Assembly (NCBI RefSeq): GCF_000377645.1
Contig: NZ_KB898488.1
Location: 1-57,287, forward strand
Length of the DNA: 57,287 nt
Reading direction: 5' to 3'
Origin: Thiomonas sp. FB-6
GTDB lineage: Bacteria; Pseudomonadota; Gammaproteobacteria; Burkholderiales; Burkholderiaceae_C
Shown: one piece after another, positions 1-8,957 of the stretch
How the letters are laid out: the number at the start of each line of letters is the position of its first letter
How positions within the stretch are numbered: position 1 is the first letter of the stretch
Made by a program: the position numbers and the translations under genes
Notes under the pieces: generated by a model
The model's database searches: none
What the model was told of the DNA's origin: nothing
Seen by the model: the letters and a program-made list of their open reading frames with translations, nothing else

Positions 1-99
1 GGCAACGAGTCGATCCGCTTCATGCGCTCCAGTGCCGACGCCAGGACGCGGATCAAGAGCCGGGAACAGGCTCGCAAGGCGCCAGCACAGACCACCTAA
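1..99 (+). CDS. C-terminal tail of a protein, probably IstB transposition ATPase
   Basis: Frame 1 is open from the first base to a TAA at 97-99 and gives 32 residues beginning GNESIRF and ending QARKAPAQTT. IstB helper ATPases end in a comparable G-x-S-x-R segment followed by a basic tail. The hairpin and terminal repeats downstream match the 3' end of an IS21-family element. Only the tail is present, so the family call rests mainly on context. Confidence 0.4.
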   Translation, partial: GNESIRFMRSSADARTRIKSREQARKAPAQTT

Positions 100-104
100 G
101 ACAC

Positions 105-151
105 CGAGGGGGAAGCCGTTCCGGGCTACGCCCTCCACGGCTTCCCCCTCG
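105..151 (+). terminator. perfect 15-bp hairpin after the partial first gene
   Basis: CGAGGGGGAAGCCGT at 105-119 is the exact reverse complement of 137-151, with a 17-nt loop. It starts 6 nt after the TAA of the first frame. There is no U-tract, so it may be a Rho-assisted or mRNA-protecting hairpin, or a barrier that insulates the IS from flanking transcription. Confidence 0.5.
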
Positions 152-237
152 ATCAAACCGACCACCAGGAGATCACCGACCCAGGCCACGACCTACACTT
201 ATCCACCGCCGGACATCATCAGACCGGCTCCCATCCC

Positions 238-283
238 TGGCTCACTATTGGGTCGGCACGGTGGCTCAGAATTGCATCGGCGC
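238..283 (+). repeat. two 22-bp direct repeats at the IS end
   Basis: Copies at 238-259 and 262-283 both start TGGCTCA and share ATTG and TCGGC (17 of 22 positions identical), with a 24-bp period. Multiple transposase-binding repeats of this size and spacing are typical of IS21-family ends. The copies stop where the tnsB frame resumes. Confidence 0.55.
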
Positions 284-289
284 ACACAG

Positions 290-1912
290 TTTCGCAAGCC
301 TGGAGTGTCGATCACAGAGGCGTTCGAAAAGACCAAGCATCACTTCTTCGTGGAAAGCGTCGCGTTCGACGGCGTCAAGGCTGACGTCAAGCTGAAGGAG
401 GAGGTCAAGCAATACACCGTCGAGCAGTTCAAGTACTGGGGTGAGCGCGCCGAGGCGGTTCTCAAAGCCAAGGTAGGCCCGTTGGGCCTTTCGCCCGACG
501 CGATCCGGCGCGCTGCGCGCATGGGCAGCATGAAGGGCAGGTCGTCGGCCTACAACGAGGTGGCCTACATCGACAGCACCGCCACGGATCAGACGCTGGT
601 GTCCTGCGTCTCGCGTTTGAAGGTCATCGGATCTCCGTGGCGGACGGTGGTCATGGAGGGCACTTCGAACTACATCTTCGGGCTGCACGCCGGGTTTGAG
701 AACGTGTCCGCGATGACGACTCTCCTGGCCATTCTTCACGCGGCCGAGAGCAAGGTGGACTTCTGCGCTCGTTACGGCATCCATATCGAGGAGAACGATT
801 GGCTGGCAACGACCTTCCACCGACACCCTGGCGACAACGGTGAGCCCAAGGGACGCGATGCCATGGATGCCATGCAAGAAGCGGAAATTGGAGCGTCCTT
901 CGGGCCCGCCTACAACTCGCTGAACAAGTCACCGCTGGAATCGGACCACAAAAAGAAGCAAGGCCGGGTGGATCATCGCACGCCGGGCTCGACGATGGGG
1001 CGGGTCAGGAAGCGCGGGGAGCCCTCGCGGGCGGAACTCGCCCGACTGAATTTTCCCGAGTACATGGCGCTGCTCATCAACGAGATCCTGTATCACAACA
1101 ACCAGGAAATCATCGAGCTTCCGACCCTCGAGATGCGCCGGGCCGGTGTGGAGCCAACACGTCGCGGCGTCATTCTGTGGATGCAGCAAAACGGCTACGT
1201 CGCCTCGACGCCCCGCAATCTCGACAGCTTGCGCGTGCGCTGCCTGCCCACCCTGAAGGGCGTGATTTACCAGGACGGCGTGCATCTGCTCGATCCTATG
1301 ACGAAAACCCGGCGCGTGATTCCCGGCCTCGTCTACCGCAGCGAATGGCTGAACAGTCATGTCCTGTCTTCCTACAAATCATCCAAGAACGTCAGGGTGC
1401 ATCTGAACCCCTCCTATCCCAGCGAAGCGTGGATTCACCTCGAAGGCCTTCAGAAGGTCGACCTCGTCACCCACGACCCCGAACGGCGCGAGCTGACGCT
1501 CTTGGACTGGCTCGGACTGATGCAAGACCAACGGATGGAAAAGCACCTCGGAGCCACCGCGCGTACGCAAGCCGCGGTCAACCGCATCGAGGAGACCCAA
1601 CGTGCAACCGCACGCGCCGACAAGGAACGCAAGGCCGAACTGCGCGAACTGAAGGAGGCGGGGAAGGTCCCCAGCAAGACTTCCCTGAACAAGGACATCC
1701 GAAAGAACAAGGCCGAGGAGTTGGCGGCCATGACCGGCATGCCGCGGTTCACCCAATCCCTCCAGAGCGAGGCTCGCGCGAGCGCAGTCACGCAGGAGGC
1801 CACCAGCATGGCCGTCCCACGACCGTCCGACGCGGCTATGCACGATCCCTTCGAGGCCCTGGTCCACCAGTCCCTGCGGCAGGGATCCGATCCCACTGTC
1901 TCCCAGGAGTAG
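290..1912 (+). pseudogene. tnsB: TnsB-like DDE transposase, N-terminus cut off by an IS
   Basis: TnsB cuts and joins the 3' ends of Tn7-type elements. The readable part has an RNase H-fold core with catalytic Asp codons at 572 (YIDST) and 833 (GDNGEPKG) and Glu at 938 (PLESDHK). The resulting spacing of 87 and 35 residues is nearly that of Tn7 TnsB. A beta-barrel-like region and a basic helical tail rich in Arg/Lys/Glu follow, ending 4 bp before tnsC. The ~200-residue DNA-binding N-terminal part expected of TnsB is absent: upstream bases are IS sequence, although the frame happens to stay open back to 32. Family assignment is firm. Loss of function is inferred from the missing N-terminus. Confidence 0.85.
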
Positions 1913-1916
1913 CCCC

Positions 1917-3407
1917 ATGAACGTGCTTCAGCAGATGCTTCAAGCCATGCAATCCAACCCTCTCGTCGCGGGACTCCCACCGCGCATGAGCGATGCGCAG
2001 CTCTACGAAAAGCTCCGCGTGAGCCCGATCACTCCGGAGAATGTTGCAGAGATTCCGATCGCGATGCGCCAGGACCTGGTTCATGTCTTCAAGCAGATCC
2101 TGGTGCCGACCCCCCAGACCCTGAAGATCGCGTCGCACATCCAGGACATGCTCTACACCGGGCTGCACCACCGCGACCCGCGGGAGGAGCGGAACCGGCG
2201 GTTCATCTTCGAGTCGGGAAGCCAGAAGGGACAAACGATCGAGGAGGCCCGTTGGTGGGCGTCCTATGCCAACGGCGCCGTGATTCAAGGTATCACCGGA
2301 ACAGGCAAGTCGCATGCCATCGATGCGTTCTTGCGCTTGCACCATCAGGTCATCGAGCATGGGCCCAACGAGGATGCGGGGTGGCGATCGCTCAAGCAGT
2401 TGGTCTGGCTCAAAGTCCACATGCCATCCGATGGAACGCGCGGTGGCTTCCTGCAGGGGGCCTTCCTCGAACTCGACAAGGCGCTCGGGGAGAACTATTC
2501 CGAGCAGTACAAGGGGTCGAACTGGACTGTGGAGAAGCGCCTGGTGGTGTTTCTGCACCTGCTCGCGGTCCACCGCTGCGGGCTGCTCGTGATCGAGGAG
2601 GCGCAGGAGCGAAACCTCGCCGTCAACGAATTCGGTTCCGACTTCCTGACCTTCTTCCTTCGTCTGCTGAACTGGGGGGTGCCGACGCTGCTCATCGGCA
2701 ATCCCCTGGCCTTCAAGGTGCTTCGTACGTTCAGCCAGGATGTCGACCGCTTCTCCGAGAGCGGCTGGTTCGAGACCCAGCCGAGCTTCAGCCACGAAAG
2801 CGAGACCTGGAAGAACCAGTGGATCCCCTCCCTGTGGCTGCCCACTCTCCTGGAGGAGCCGGACGAGCCGTATCGGCCGTTTTCCGATCACCCGTTGGAC
2901 CAGACACTGGAGGGATTCATCTGGCGGCGCACGGCGGGATTTCCTCGGTACGTCTCCCGACTTCGCCGCGCCGTGCAGATGCATGCGCTTCGGTGTGGCC
3001 TTCGGCGCGTCACCGCAGAACTGGTCGACGCCGTCTACCGGACCAGCGAGATGATGATCCCCATACGTCCCCGGATCGAAGCGTTCGTTCGTCGCGACGC
3101 CAACGCCCTCGGGGCCTACGTGGACATTCCGAGTGGCGTCTACAAGGCGCTATGGGCCGCTGACGCGGCTCCTGCGGCGGCGAGCACGGCGGCCGCTTCA
3201 CCGCGGAGCGGGCCGGTGGCCGCGGGGGATGAACAGGGCCAGCCGCAAGAGGCTCCCGCGAAGGCCAAGGTCAAGGCCAAGGGAGCCTCGTCGCGAGGCA
3301 AGCGCCAACCTGGCGGACAGGTGAACTCCACCGAGCCTGGATCGCCGCAATGGAGGGGCAACCTCCTTGCCAACATGCGCACCGCGAGCGGGCTGGAGTC
3401 CCAGTAG
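1917..3407 (+). CDS. tnsC: TnsC-like AAA+ transposition regulator
   Basis: TnsC is the ATPase that links the target selector (TnsD/TniQ) to the TnsAB transposase. The 496-residue product has Walker A GITGTGKS at 125-132 and Walker B LLVIEEAQ at about 223-230, followed by an AAA+ lid region. Its size is closer to Tn7 TnsC (~555) than to the ~300-residue TniB of Tn402-type elements. The last ~80 residues are an Ala/Pro/Lys-rich low-complexity tail, perhaps the part that contacts partners. It starts 4 bp after tnsB, so the genes are probably co-transcribed. Confidence 0.9.
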   Translation: MNVLQQMLQAMQSNPLVAGLPPRMSDAQLYEKLRVSPITPENVAEIPIAMRQDLVHVFKQILVPTPQTLKIASHIQDMLYTGLHHRDPREERNRRFIFESGSQKGQTIEEARWWASYANGAVIQGITGTGKSHAIDAFLRLHHQVIEHGPNEDAGWRSLKQLVWLKVHMPSDGTRGGFLQGAFLELDKALGENYSEQYKGSNWTVEKRLVVFLHLLAVHRCGLLVIEEAQERNLAVNEFGSDFLTFFLRLLNWGVPTLLIGNPLAFKVLRTFSQDVDRFSESGWFETQPSFSHESETWKNQWIPSLWLPTLLEEPDEPYRPFSDHPLDQTLEGFIWRRTAGFPRYVSRLRRAVQMHALRCGLRRVTAELVDAVYRTSEMMIPIRPRIEAFVRRDANALGAYVDIPSGVYKALWAADAAPAAASTAAASPRSGPVAAGDEQGQPQEAPAKAKVKAKGASSRGKRQPGGQVNSTEPGSPQWRGNLLANMRTASGLESQ

Positions 3408-3423
3408 CGCAGGACTTCCAGCC

Positions 3424-4788
3424 GTGTCGTCCCTGGCGTTCGTCCCAAGCTGGCAGGGTGATGAAACCCTGTACTCCTGGTGCGCGCGCTTCCACCAGGT
3501 TTGCGGCAACGGCTCGGCCCGCAGGACCTCGTCCGTTCTGTTCGGAGGCGAGCACGCCGTGCGCGAGCGAGACGCGCCGATGCATCTTCGGCACTTTGTC
3601 GATGCCACGCATGGCGCCCTTGGCTCCGTCGAGTCGATCCTGCGCACCCGCACGGCGACCGGCCTGTATTGGCCGTTCCTGCACCCTCATCGACGCGAGC
3701 AGATCCGGACGTATTTTGAGGGCACCTCGGGCAGCGGATGGGTGACCCGGATCGGCATGCCGGCCAGCGCAATCGCCGCGAGGGATCTGCGCTACTGCGA
3801 CGAGTGCGTGCTCAAGGATGTCTCGGCGATCGGAATTGCGCGCTGGCGCCTGGCCCACCAGCTCATTTGCGCCCACGTATGCCTCGACCATGGAAATCCG
3901 TTGCGGACGCTGAAGGTCAAGGCCTCGACCTGGCTTCTTCCCCCAGCGGCCAAGGCTGCCATGGGCGCAACCGAGGAAGTCGCCTGGTCACCCGTCGTGG
4001 GACGGATCCTGCAGCGTCTCGCGCATCTTGCCTGGGCGTGCATTGGTGTGGATGCCATCGAACTGGATCTTGTCCGGTCGGCAGCGCTGCATGGCTTACG
4101 AACCGCCGGTGTCGCCAGCTGGCAGTTCCCGGTGGATGGGGCCCGGTTGGCTCGATGGTTCCGTGGCACCGATCTCGCGAGAGCGATGCGTGACGCGCAG
4201 CCGTCGCAGTCGCGCATCGCAGATGGGCTTTGGGTGCATGCGCTCTTGCGACGGCGCCGGGAGGAACACCCCGTACTGTGGCTCATGCTGTGGTGTGCCA
4301 TCCACCCCGAGCATTCGCTGGGCGCGTTGACGAGCGGCTTCCTCGCGCCGGCGGCGTCCACCGAAATCTGGGATGAGCGCGGCCAGGGCTGCTTTTGGTC
4401 GGCCCCACGCTTCGCGCTTCCGCCCAACGTCATGGAGCTGATCCTCAGCCACGGGTCGCTCAAGTGCGCAGCCAAGGCCCTTGGGATCTCCGTCGTCACG
4501 CTGCGCAGGCATCTGGAGCTCGAGGGATGTCGTGGCGGCCAGTTCATTGCAGAGGCGCATGCATCCCAGCGGCGACACGAGGCGCTTGAGGCCATCCGTC
4601 AGTACGTGACCCAGCATCCTGGGTGCTCTCGAACTGCGATTCATCGCGATTGCAAGGCAGCGGTTGCCTGGCTGGGTCGATACGCGAAGGAGGACCTTGT
4701 GCAACTGCTGGCAACGATTCCCGAGCGCCGGCCCCGGCAGCTGGACCTTCTGCGCTCGACTTCCGGCCCTATGGATCCAAAGGTGTAG
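3424..4788 (+). CDS. tniQ: TniQ/TnsD-family target-site selector
   Basis: TniQ/TnsD proteins bind the insertion site and recruit TnsC. The N-terminus has the family signature DETLYSWCARFH. A zinc-finger region follows (YCDEC, then WRLAHQLICAHVCLDHG), and a helix-turn-helix-like C-terminal part contains KCAAKALGISVVTLRRHLE. From the GTG at 3424 the product is 454 residues. An ATG at 3367, overlapping tnsC by 41 bp, is in the same frame, but the conserved part begins just after 3424 and AGGA precedes the GTG. Only one TniQ-family gene is visible, so this may be the element's sole targeting route. Confidence 0.88.
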   Translation: MSSLAFVPSWQGDETLYSWCARFHQVCGNGSARRTSSVLFGGEHAVRERDAPMHLRHFVDATHGALGSVESILRTRTATGLYWPFLHPHRREQIRTYFEGTSGSGWVTRIGMPASAIAARDLRYCDECVLKDVSAIGIARWRLAHQLICAHVCLDHGNPLRTLKVKASTWLLPPAAKAAMGATEEVAWSPVVGRILQRLAHLAWACIGVDAIELDLVRSAALHGLRTAGVASWQFPVDGARLARWFRGTDLARAMRDAQPSQSRIADGLWVHALLRRRREEHPVLWLMLWCAIHPEHSLGALTSGFLAPAASTEIWDERGQGCFWSAPRFALPPNVMELILSHGSLKCAAKALGISVVTLRRHLELEGCRGGQFIAEAHASQRRHEALEAIRQYVTQHPGCSRTAIHRDCKAAVAWLGRYAKEDLVQLLATIPERRPRQLDLLRSTSGPMDPKV

Positions 4789-4791
4789 AAA

Positions 4792-5055
4792 ATGGCAAGC
4801 TATGTTCGACGTCACGCATTCATGGGCGCGATGGCCATGTTTGCTCTCCTTGTCGTGTGTGTGGTGCGGCATGTGCACCTGCGCTACTACGTGTTGCTCG
4901 CCGCCGTTGGCGCGCTGCAGGCCGTTGTCGTCTGGGGCTTGAACCGCAGGCTCGGCAGGCAAGGCGAGTCGCTTGGCCAAACAGCGATCGGTCATCCGGA
5001 CGATTCCCGGCCGATGGTGCAGAAAGGTCAAAGGCGAGGCGGACGAGGAAGGTAG
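4792..5055 (+). CDS. small two-helix membrane protein of unknown function
   Basis: An 87-residue product starting 3 bp after the tniQ stop, so probably in the same transcript. Two hydrophobic stretches (about residues 9-26 and 31-50) predict a hairpin in the inner membrane. The tail is polar and basic, rich in Gly/Arg/Gln. I recognise no family. The tight packing between tniQ and the exonuclease gene is the best evidence that it is real. Confidence 0.5.
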   Translation: MASYVRRHAFMGAMAMFALLVVCVVRHVHLRYYVLLAAVGALQAVVVWGLNRRLGRQGESLGQTAIGHPDDSRPMVQKGQRRGGRGR

Positions 5056-5059
5056 GGCC

Positions 5060-5560
5060 ATGCAACGCCTTTTCCTGGATTGCGAGTTCACCAGCTTCGA
5101 GGCGCCATCGCTCATCTCCATTGGCCTCGTGTCCGAGGATGCCGCGCATCGCTTCTATGGCGTTCGAGATGATTTCGATCTGGCTTCGTGCAGCGACTTT
5201 GTGCGTCGCGCGGTGCTGCCCATGCTGTATCAGCCGATGCCCGGCAGTGGCATCGCGGCCGGCGGAGCAATGCACGGCCTCGAGCTTCGCTACGCATTGA
5301 TCGCGTGGCTCGGAACCATTCCCGGCGAGATCGAAGTCTTGTACGAGGCGGACGTCGATTGGGGGCTCTTCACCGAGCTGCTTGAGCAGGTGCCCGCGCG
5401 CGTACGGGGGCGCAACGTCCGGACGGACGTTGACTGGATTGGTCATTGGGAGGGGGAGTACGCCCACAACGCATTGCACGACGCGATGTGCCTTCGATGG
5501 GACTGGCTGCACCGCCACGGTTTGGGCAACCCCGGGGACAGCGCGTCACGGATCGACTGA
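5060..5560 (+). CDS. DEDDh 3'-5' exonuclease, RNase AS-like
   Basis: A 166-residue single-domain protein. The N-terminus LFLDCEF carries the D-x-E metal-binding pair (D7, E9) followed by SLISIGLVSED, much like the polyadenylate-specific RNase AS (Rv2179c) family. The C-terminal HNALHDA supplies the ExoIII His and Asp. A central Asp in ADVDWGLF is a plausible ExoII residue. The expected activity is trimming of RNA or DNA 3' ends. The start at 5060 lies 4 bp after the membrane-protein gene, with a purine-rich AAGGTAGGG upstream. Its role beside the transposition genes is unknown. Confidence 0.75.
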   Translation: MQRLFLDCEFTSFEAPSLISIGLVSEDAAHRFYGVRDDFDLASCSDFVRRAVLPMLYQPMPGSGIAAGGAMHGLELRYALIAWLGTIPGEIEVLYEADVDWGLFTELLEQVPARVRGRNVRTDVDWIGHWEGEYAHNALHDAMCLRWDWLHRHGLGNPGDSASRID

Positions 5561-5564
5561 AACC

Positions 5565-5675
5565 ATGCACGCACTACGAGACCTTCTTCATGGCTTCCTG
5601 CGGGGCGCGAAGGAAGCACCTGCGGGCTTCGCAGGCCCACTTCGTTGGCTGTCTCGGCGGCGTTGGCGACGCTAG
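5565..5675 (+). CDS. possible 36-residue basic peptide
   Basis: ATG 4 bp after the exonuclease stop. The peptide begins MHALRDLLHGFLRGAKEAP and ends in an Arg-rich cluster (LSRRRWRR), amphipathic and strongly cationic. No ribosome-binding site beyond the upstream stop region is obvious. It could be a genuine coupled mini-gene or chance. Confidence 0.3.
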   Translation: MHALRDLLHGFLRGAKEAPAGFAGPLRWLSRRRWRR

Positions 5676-6551
5676 TCGATGCGCATCACCCCGCCCCGTT
5701 GTGCCCGTTGGCAGGCGTTGCTGGGAACAGGCTCACTTCTGCGGGATCGCGTGCGAGCTCGAGATGTATGGAACGCGCCGCCGGCACGATGCCGCTCCTA
5801 CACTTCGCTAGGCAAGCCACCACATGTCAATTTGGCCGGAGCGAGCCTGGCGGCGCTGGGACATAGGCGGCGGAGGCGAGACTTCCATGACGACAAAACA
5901 CAGGCGCATGTCTCGTCGCAAAACGGACAAGGACGTAGCCACAAAAAGCGAACTGTCACCGTGCGATGGGCTGCCTCTGTGGCCGGCCGCGAGACAGCTC
6001 TATCGATCGACGGTGCGCTGGAAGCCAGGCGTTCCGAATTGATGGTCGATCACACGCTTCGCCACTTCGATGCCGGCGCGCACTGCGTCCTCGTAGCTGC
6101 TGTGTCGGTCCAAGCGAACGCCTATCGGCCAGAACAGTCGTTGGACATATGCTGCCGCGATGACCGGTGTGCAGCGGCCAGCAGTCACTGGAGGCATCGC
6201 TCTTCAGAGCGTTGGCTTCACGCGACTGCCAACGGGCACTCTCGACCCGTTGCAGCCCTTCGCCTCATGCACACGTAACGCTTCTGGTTGGTCGCAAGCG
6301 GTCACTCATCACAAGACCTCGCACCCCCTCGTCATTGTGCTCTCTCGCCCATGTCCATGAGCATGGAAGGAGCTCAATGCGTGCTCGATGGACATGCGAG
6401 TGGCGTGAGGGGCCTTTCCGCCTGAGCGGGCGAAGCGTGGCGACGGCACATCGGCCATTGCAGCCACTCGCGTCGCAAACGCCAGAGGCTGGTGTCGACC
6501 CAGAACCGAGGTCGGCGTGGGTGCAGAGATTCTGTGCTGGCCAGTAGGCGA
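5676..6551. other. 876 bp with no convincing gene
   Basis: Several short frames exist, but none has a familiar domain. The least unlikely are a 51-residue + frame at 5887-6042, preceded by GGAGG-like bases, and a 65-residue - frame at 6000-6197 with a helical composition (SYEDAVRAGIEVAKRVID) but no ribosome-binding site. The region may be decayed coding DNA between the tns module and the cargo. Confidence 0.4.
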
Positions 6552-7550
6552 CTATCGGCTCAGACCAGCCAGGTCGAAAGCCTGTACCTTGATCTCACGC
6601 TGCGCAGCGTGCTCCGTCGACCACGCCGCCTCTGCCTTGGCAAACACGTCTTCGAGCTTGTCCACGGTCTCCCGGTAGCTGGCGAGCGACGCGGCGAAAT
6701 CCGCGCAGGAGGCGGTTCTCATTTGCGCCGGTTCGGTGCAAAAGCGTGTGGCCCGGCCAACTTCGCCCTGTGTCGACGGTTGCGGGATCTGCCCATGGGC
6801 GTAGTGCATTGACATTTCCTGATCATTTAGCGCATAGCGCTGATCTTGCGCACGGAAGCCGATGTCATTGATCTCGAAGGCGATCTGATTTCTTGGGAAC
6901 GATCCGGCGCCGTTGTACACCTCCCCTTCCTTCGCGAGCTTACCGCGCATGATCGTCGTGTACTGCGAGAAGGTCTTGGTGATCGCGCGTATGGTCACAA
7001 TGATCGCAGGAACCTGATCATCGAACTGGCGCAGTTCGTGCGTGGCGGATACCACGTTGTCGCGTCGTTCCTGCATTTGCTTCAACTGTTTCTTCGCCGT
7101 CGCCGCTTCAGCTTGCATCTGAGCCTGCGCGCTGGCCAGCGTGTCGAGGCGCCGGAGCTGGCTCTGGAAGGCTGCCGCGCTCGACCGCACCAGGTGGAAG
7201 TCAAAGTTGGCTCCCATGCGCCCGCCCGACAGGTCCATGGTGTTGCCATCGAGGTCCCCAGATGCCGGAATCGTCCCGCCGAAGGCCTCGGCAAGCTTGA
7301 TTTGCAGCACCACGGTGTGGCCGCCGGCAGCGCCATTCACGGTACCGTTGATGATCTGGACCTGGGTCCCGCGGGGGGCGACGTAGAACTGCTCGAATCG
7401 CCCCAGAACGTTGCCGCCTTGACTTTGCACCAACTGGAGCATTACGGATGAATTTGGTGCGGTGCCGACGTACGTGCCGGAAATGTCAGCAGCGTGCGCA
7501 GCCACAGTCAAGGCGCAATAGCCAATGGCACTTATGAGTGACCGCTTCAT
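6552..7550 (-). CDS. secreted or periplasmic protein with a coiled coil, unknown function
   Basis: A 332-residue product starting at the ATG at 7548-7550, chosen because GGAGGGGA precedes it and a clean signal peptide follows (MKRSLISAIGYCALTVAAHA, cleavage after AHA). Residues ~21-120 are beta-rich (SGTYVGTAPNSSVMLQLVQS), resembling small lipocalin-like or domain-of-unknown-function folds. About 125-170 is Ala/Gln/Lys-rich and likely a coiled coil. The rest is helical with a Cys pair. It lies between the transposition genes and the integron integrase, on the same strand as intI. No family recognised. Confidence 0.65.
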   Translation of the reverse strand: MKRSLISAIGYCALTVAAHAADISGTYVGTAPNSSVMLQLVQSQGGNVLGRFEQFYVAPRGTQVQIINGTVNGAAGGHTVVLQIKLAEAFGGTIPASGDLDGNTMDLSGGRMGANFDFHLVRSSAAAFQSQLRRLDTLASAQAQMQAEAATAKKQLKQMQERRDNVVSATHELRQFDDQVPAIIVTIRAITKTFSQYTTIMRGKLAKEGEVYNGAGSFPRNQIAFEINDIGFRAQDQRYALNDQEMSMHYAHGQIPQPSTQGEVGRATRFCTEPAQMRTASCADFAASLASYRETVDKLEDVFAKAEAAWSTEHAAQREIKVQAFDLAGLSR

Positions 7551-7794
7551 GGGGCTCCCCTCCAGGTTCCTTGCTCGCAACGCTCGCCCGCGGGCGACGG
7601 GTAGGATAAGCGAGAAGGGCAGGCCCTCATCTGAAACGGGGCGAGGAACGGACGATTTCTGGGGATCCGCTCCCGTGTGGGTCACATGGCCTCGCCAGAC
7701 CGCTCCTCGGCCTGAACGGACTCTCGCCGGATTCGACCTAGTGGCCGGTCACGACCCGTTGCAGTCGGTCGCACACATTCCGGAAAACGGTCAC

Positions 7795-8736
7795 TCAACG
7801 CTCCAGCGCCAATGCATCCAGCGGGCTGGCCGGTGCCGCCCGCCGCCACCTTGAGCACATGGGTGTGGATCATGGTGGTGCTCACGTCCGAGTGCTCCAG
7901 CAATTCCTGCACCGTGCGGATGTCCGTGCCCGATTGCAGCAGATGCGTCGCGAAGGAATGGCGCAAGGTGTGCACGGAGACGGGCTTGGCAATCCCTGCG
8001 TCTGCGACGGCCTTCTTGATGGCGCGCTGGAGCCGTTCTTCAAACAAATGGTGGCGGCGCTCCACACCCGTGGCCGGGTCCACCGACAAGGTTGGCGATG
8101 GAAACACCCAGAACCATCCCCAGCGATGCCCCACGTTGGGATACTTCTGATCCAGCGCAGGCGGCGCGTCTGCACCCCGCCGCGCCCGGTTTTCCGGTCG
8201 CGTTCCCGCAGCGCACGGGCCTCTCGCATCTGCTACCGCAAGGCTGGCGCAAGCGACTGCGGCAGCATGACCACCCGGCCCTTGTTGCCCTTGGCTTCGC
8301 GCACGATGATCGCATGGCGGTCAAAATCCACGTCCTTGACGCGCAGGCGCAATCCCTCCAACAAACGCATGCCCGTGCCATACAGCAGTCTCGCCAGCAA
8401 GGCCATCTCGCCGTCCAGAAATTGAAACAGCGCCGCCACCTCATCCTGGGTCAGCACACTGGGAATGCGGCGCTTCTGCGCCGGGCGGTTCACACCGTCG
8501 AGCCAGGGCAGATTCACGCCCAGCACCTCGCGGTACAAAAACAGCAAGGCGCTGAGCGCCCGATTGTGCGTGGAGGCCGACACATGGCGTTCAGTCGCCA
8601 GCATCGTGAGGAAAGCTTCTACTGCGGCCTCGCCCATCTCACGCGGATGCCGCATAACCCCGCCCCGCCCATTCCACCGAATGAAAAAGCGAACCCAATA
8701 CACATAAGCCTTCTCGGTGCTGAGGCTATAATGCAT
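7795..8736 (-). pseudogene. intI: integron integrase, inactivated by several mutations
   Basis: Tyrosine recombinase that inserts and excises cassettes at attI/attC. IntI-type segments are clear: LHYSLSTE-like start, [20 protein letters not shown] with the first catalytic Arg, [15 protein letters not shown] and [12 protein letters not shown] with the HxxR box. Lesions read directly: an in-frame TAG at 8233-8235; a frameshift near 8165-8172, after GGVQT; another near 7830, where the usual ending [10 protein letters not shown] is in a different frame and stops at 7795; and the nucleophile Tyr in TTMIYTHV replaced by His (CAC, codon 7865-7867). Upstream of the ATG at 8736, conserved residues ([11 protein letters not shown]) continue without an in-frame start, so the 5' end is also damaged. 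Cassettes downstream are probably frozen. Confidence 0.9.
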
Positions 8737-8945
8737 GTAGCGGATGCGCTCGCGAAGCTGATCGAGCAGGCGAACCGCGTGCGCACGGGCATGCCGGGTT
8801 TTATGGTTTATTTAGACCTGTGTTTTTTCACGGTCTATTCATCCGAAACCCAGTCTGCAAGTCACTTCGCAGCGCAAGCTTTTGCCAGAATATCCCGCAC
8901 CGGCCAGTTTATTTTACAGAGCTTGCGGAATACATTACGTTGGGC
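8737..8945 (+). promoter_or_regulatory. attI-like region between intI and the first cassette
   Basis: In integrons this interval holds attI and the cassette promoter. GTTGGGC at 8939-8945 matches the core site GTTRRRY, with exchange expected after G8939. It is followed 12 bp later by the first cassette start codon. The stretch is AT-rich (for example the TTTTTT run near 8825) compared with flanking DNA. I could not fix a promoter or the weaker integrase-binding sites with confidence. Confidence 0.5.
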
Positions 8946-8957
8946 CTCAGAGGCAAC

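Larger units (their letters stand above)
1..288 (+). mobile_element. right end of an IS21-family insertion sequence inside tnsB
   Basis: Seen: the tail of a reading frame ending at 99, a hairpin at 105-151, two 22-bp direct repeats at 238-283 and a CACA terminus near 285-288. The tnsB reading frame resumes immediately after it. IS21-type elements end in short direct repeats and carry istB as the last gene, which fits this layout. I infer that an IS21-like copy landed in tnsB, separating its first ~200 codons, which would lie left of the window. Comparison with IS21 ends would decide. Confidence 0.5.

Noticed and set aside
32-289. Using the ATG at 32 as the tnsB start
   Set aside because: The first ~85 codons of that frame run through a hairpin and IS-type repeats and have Pro/Arg/Thr-rich non-coding character. 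They do not resemble a TnsB N-terminus.
290-4788. Tn402/Tn5053-type tniABQ module
   Set aside because: The ATPase is 496 residues rather than ~300, and the DDE spacing and end repeats fit Tn7-like elements better. The absence of a visible tnsA is only because the window starts too late.
5679-6278. A 199-codon frame after the exonuclease gene
   Set aside because: No ribosome-binding site, no domain, and a composition typical of chance frames in GC-rich DNA.
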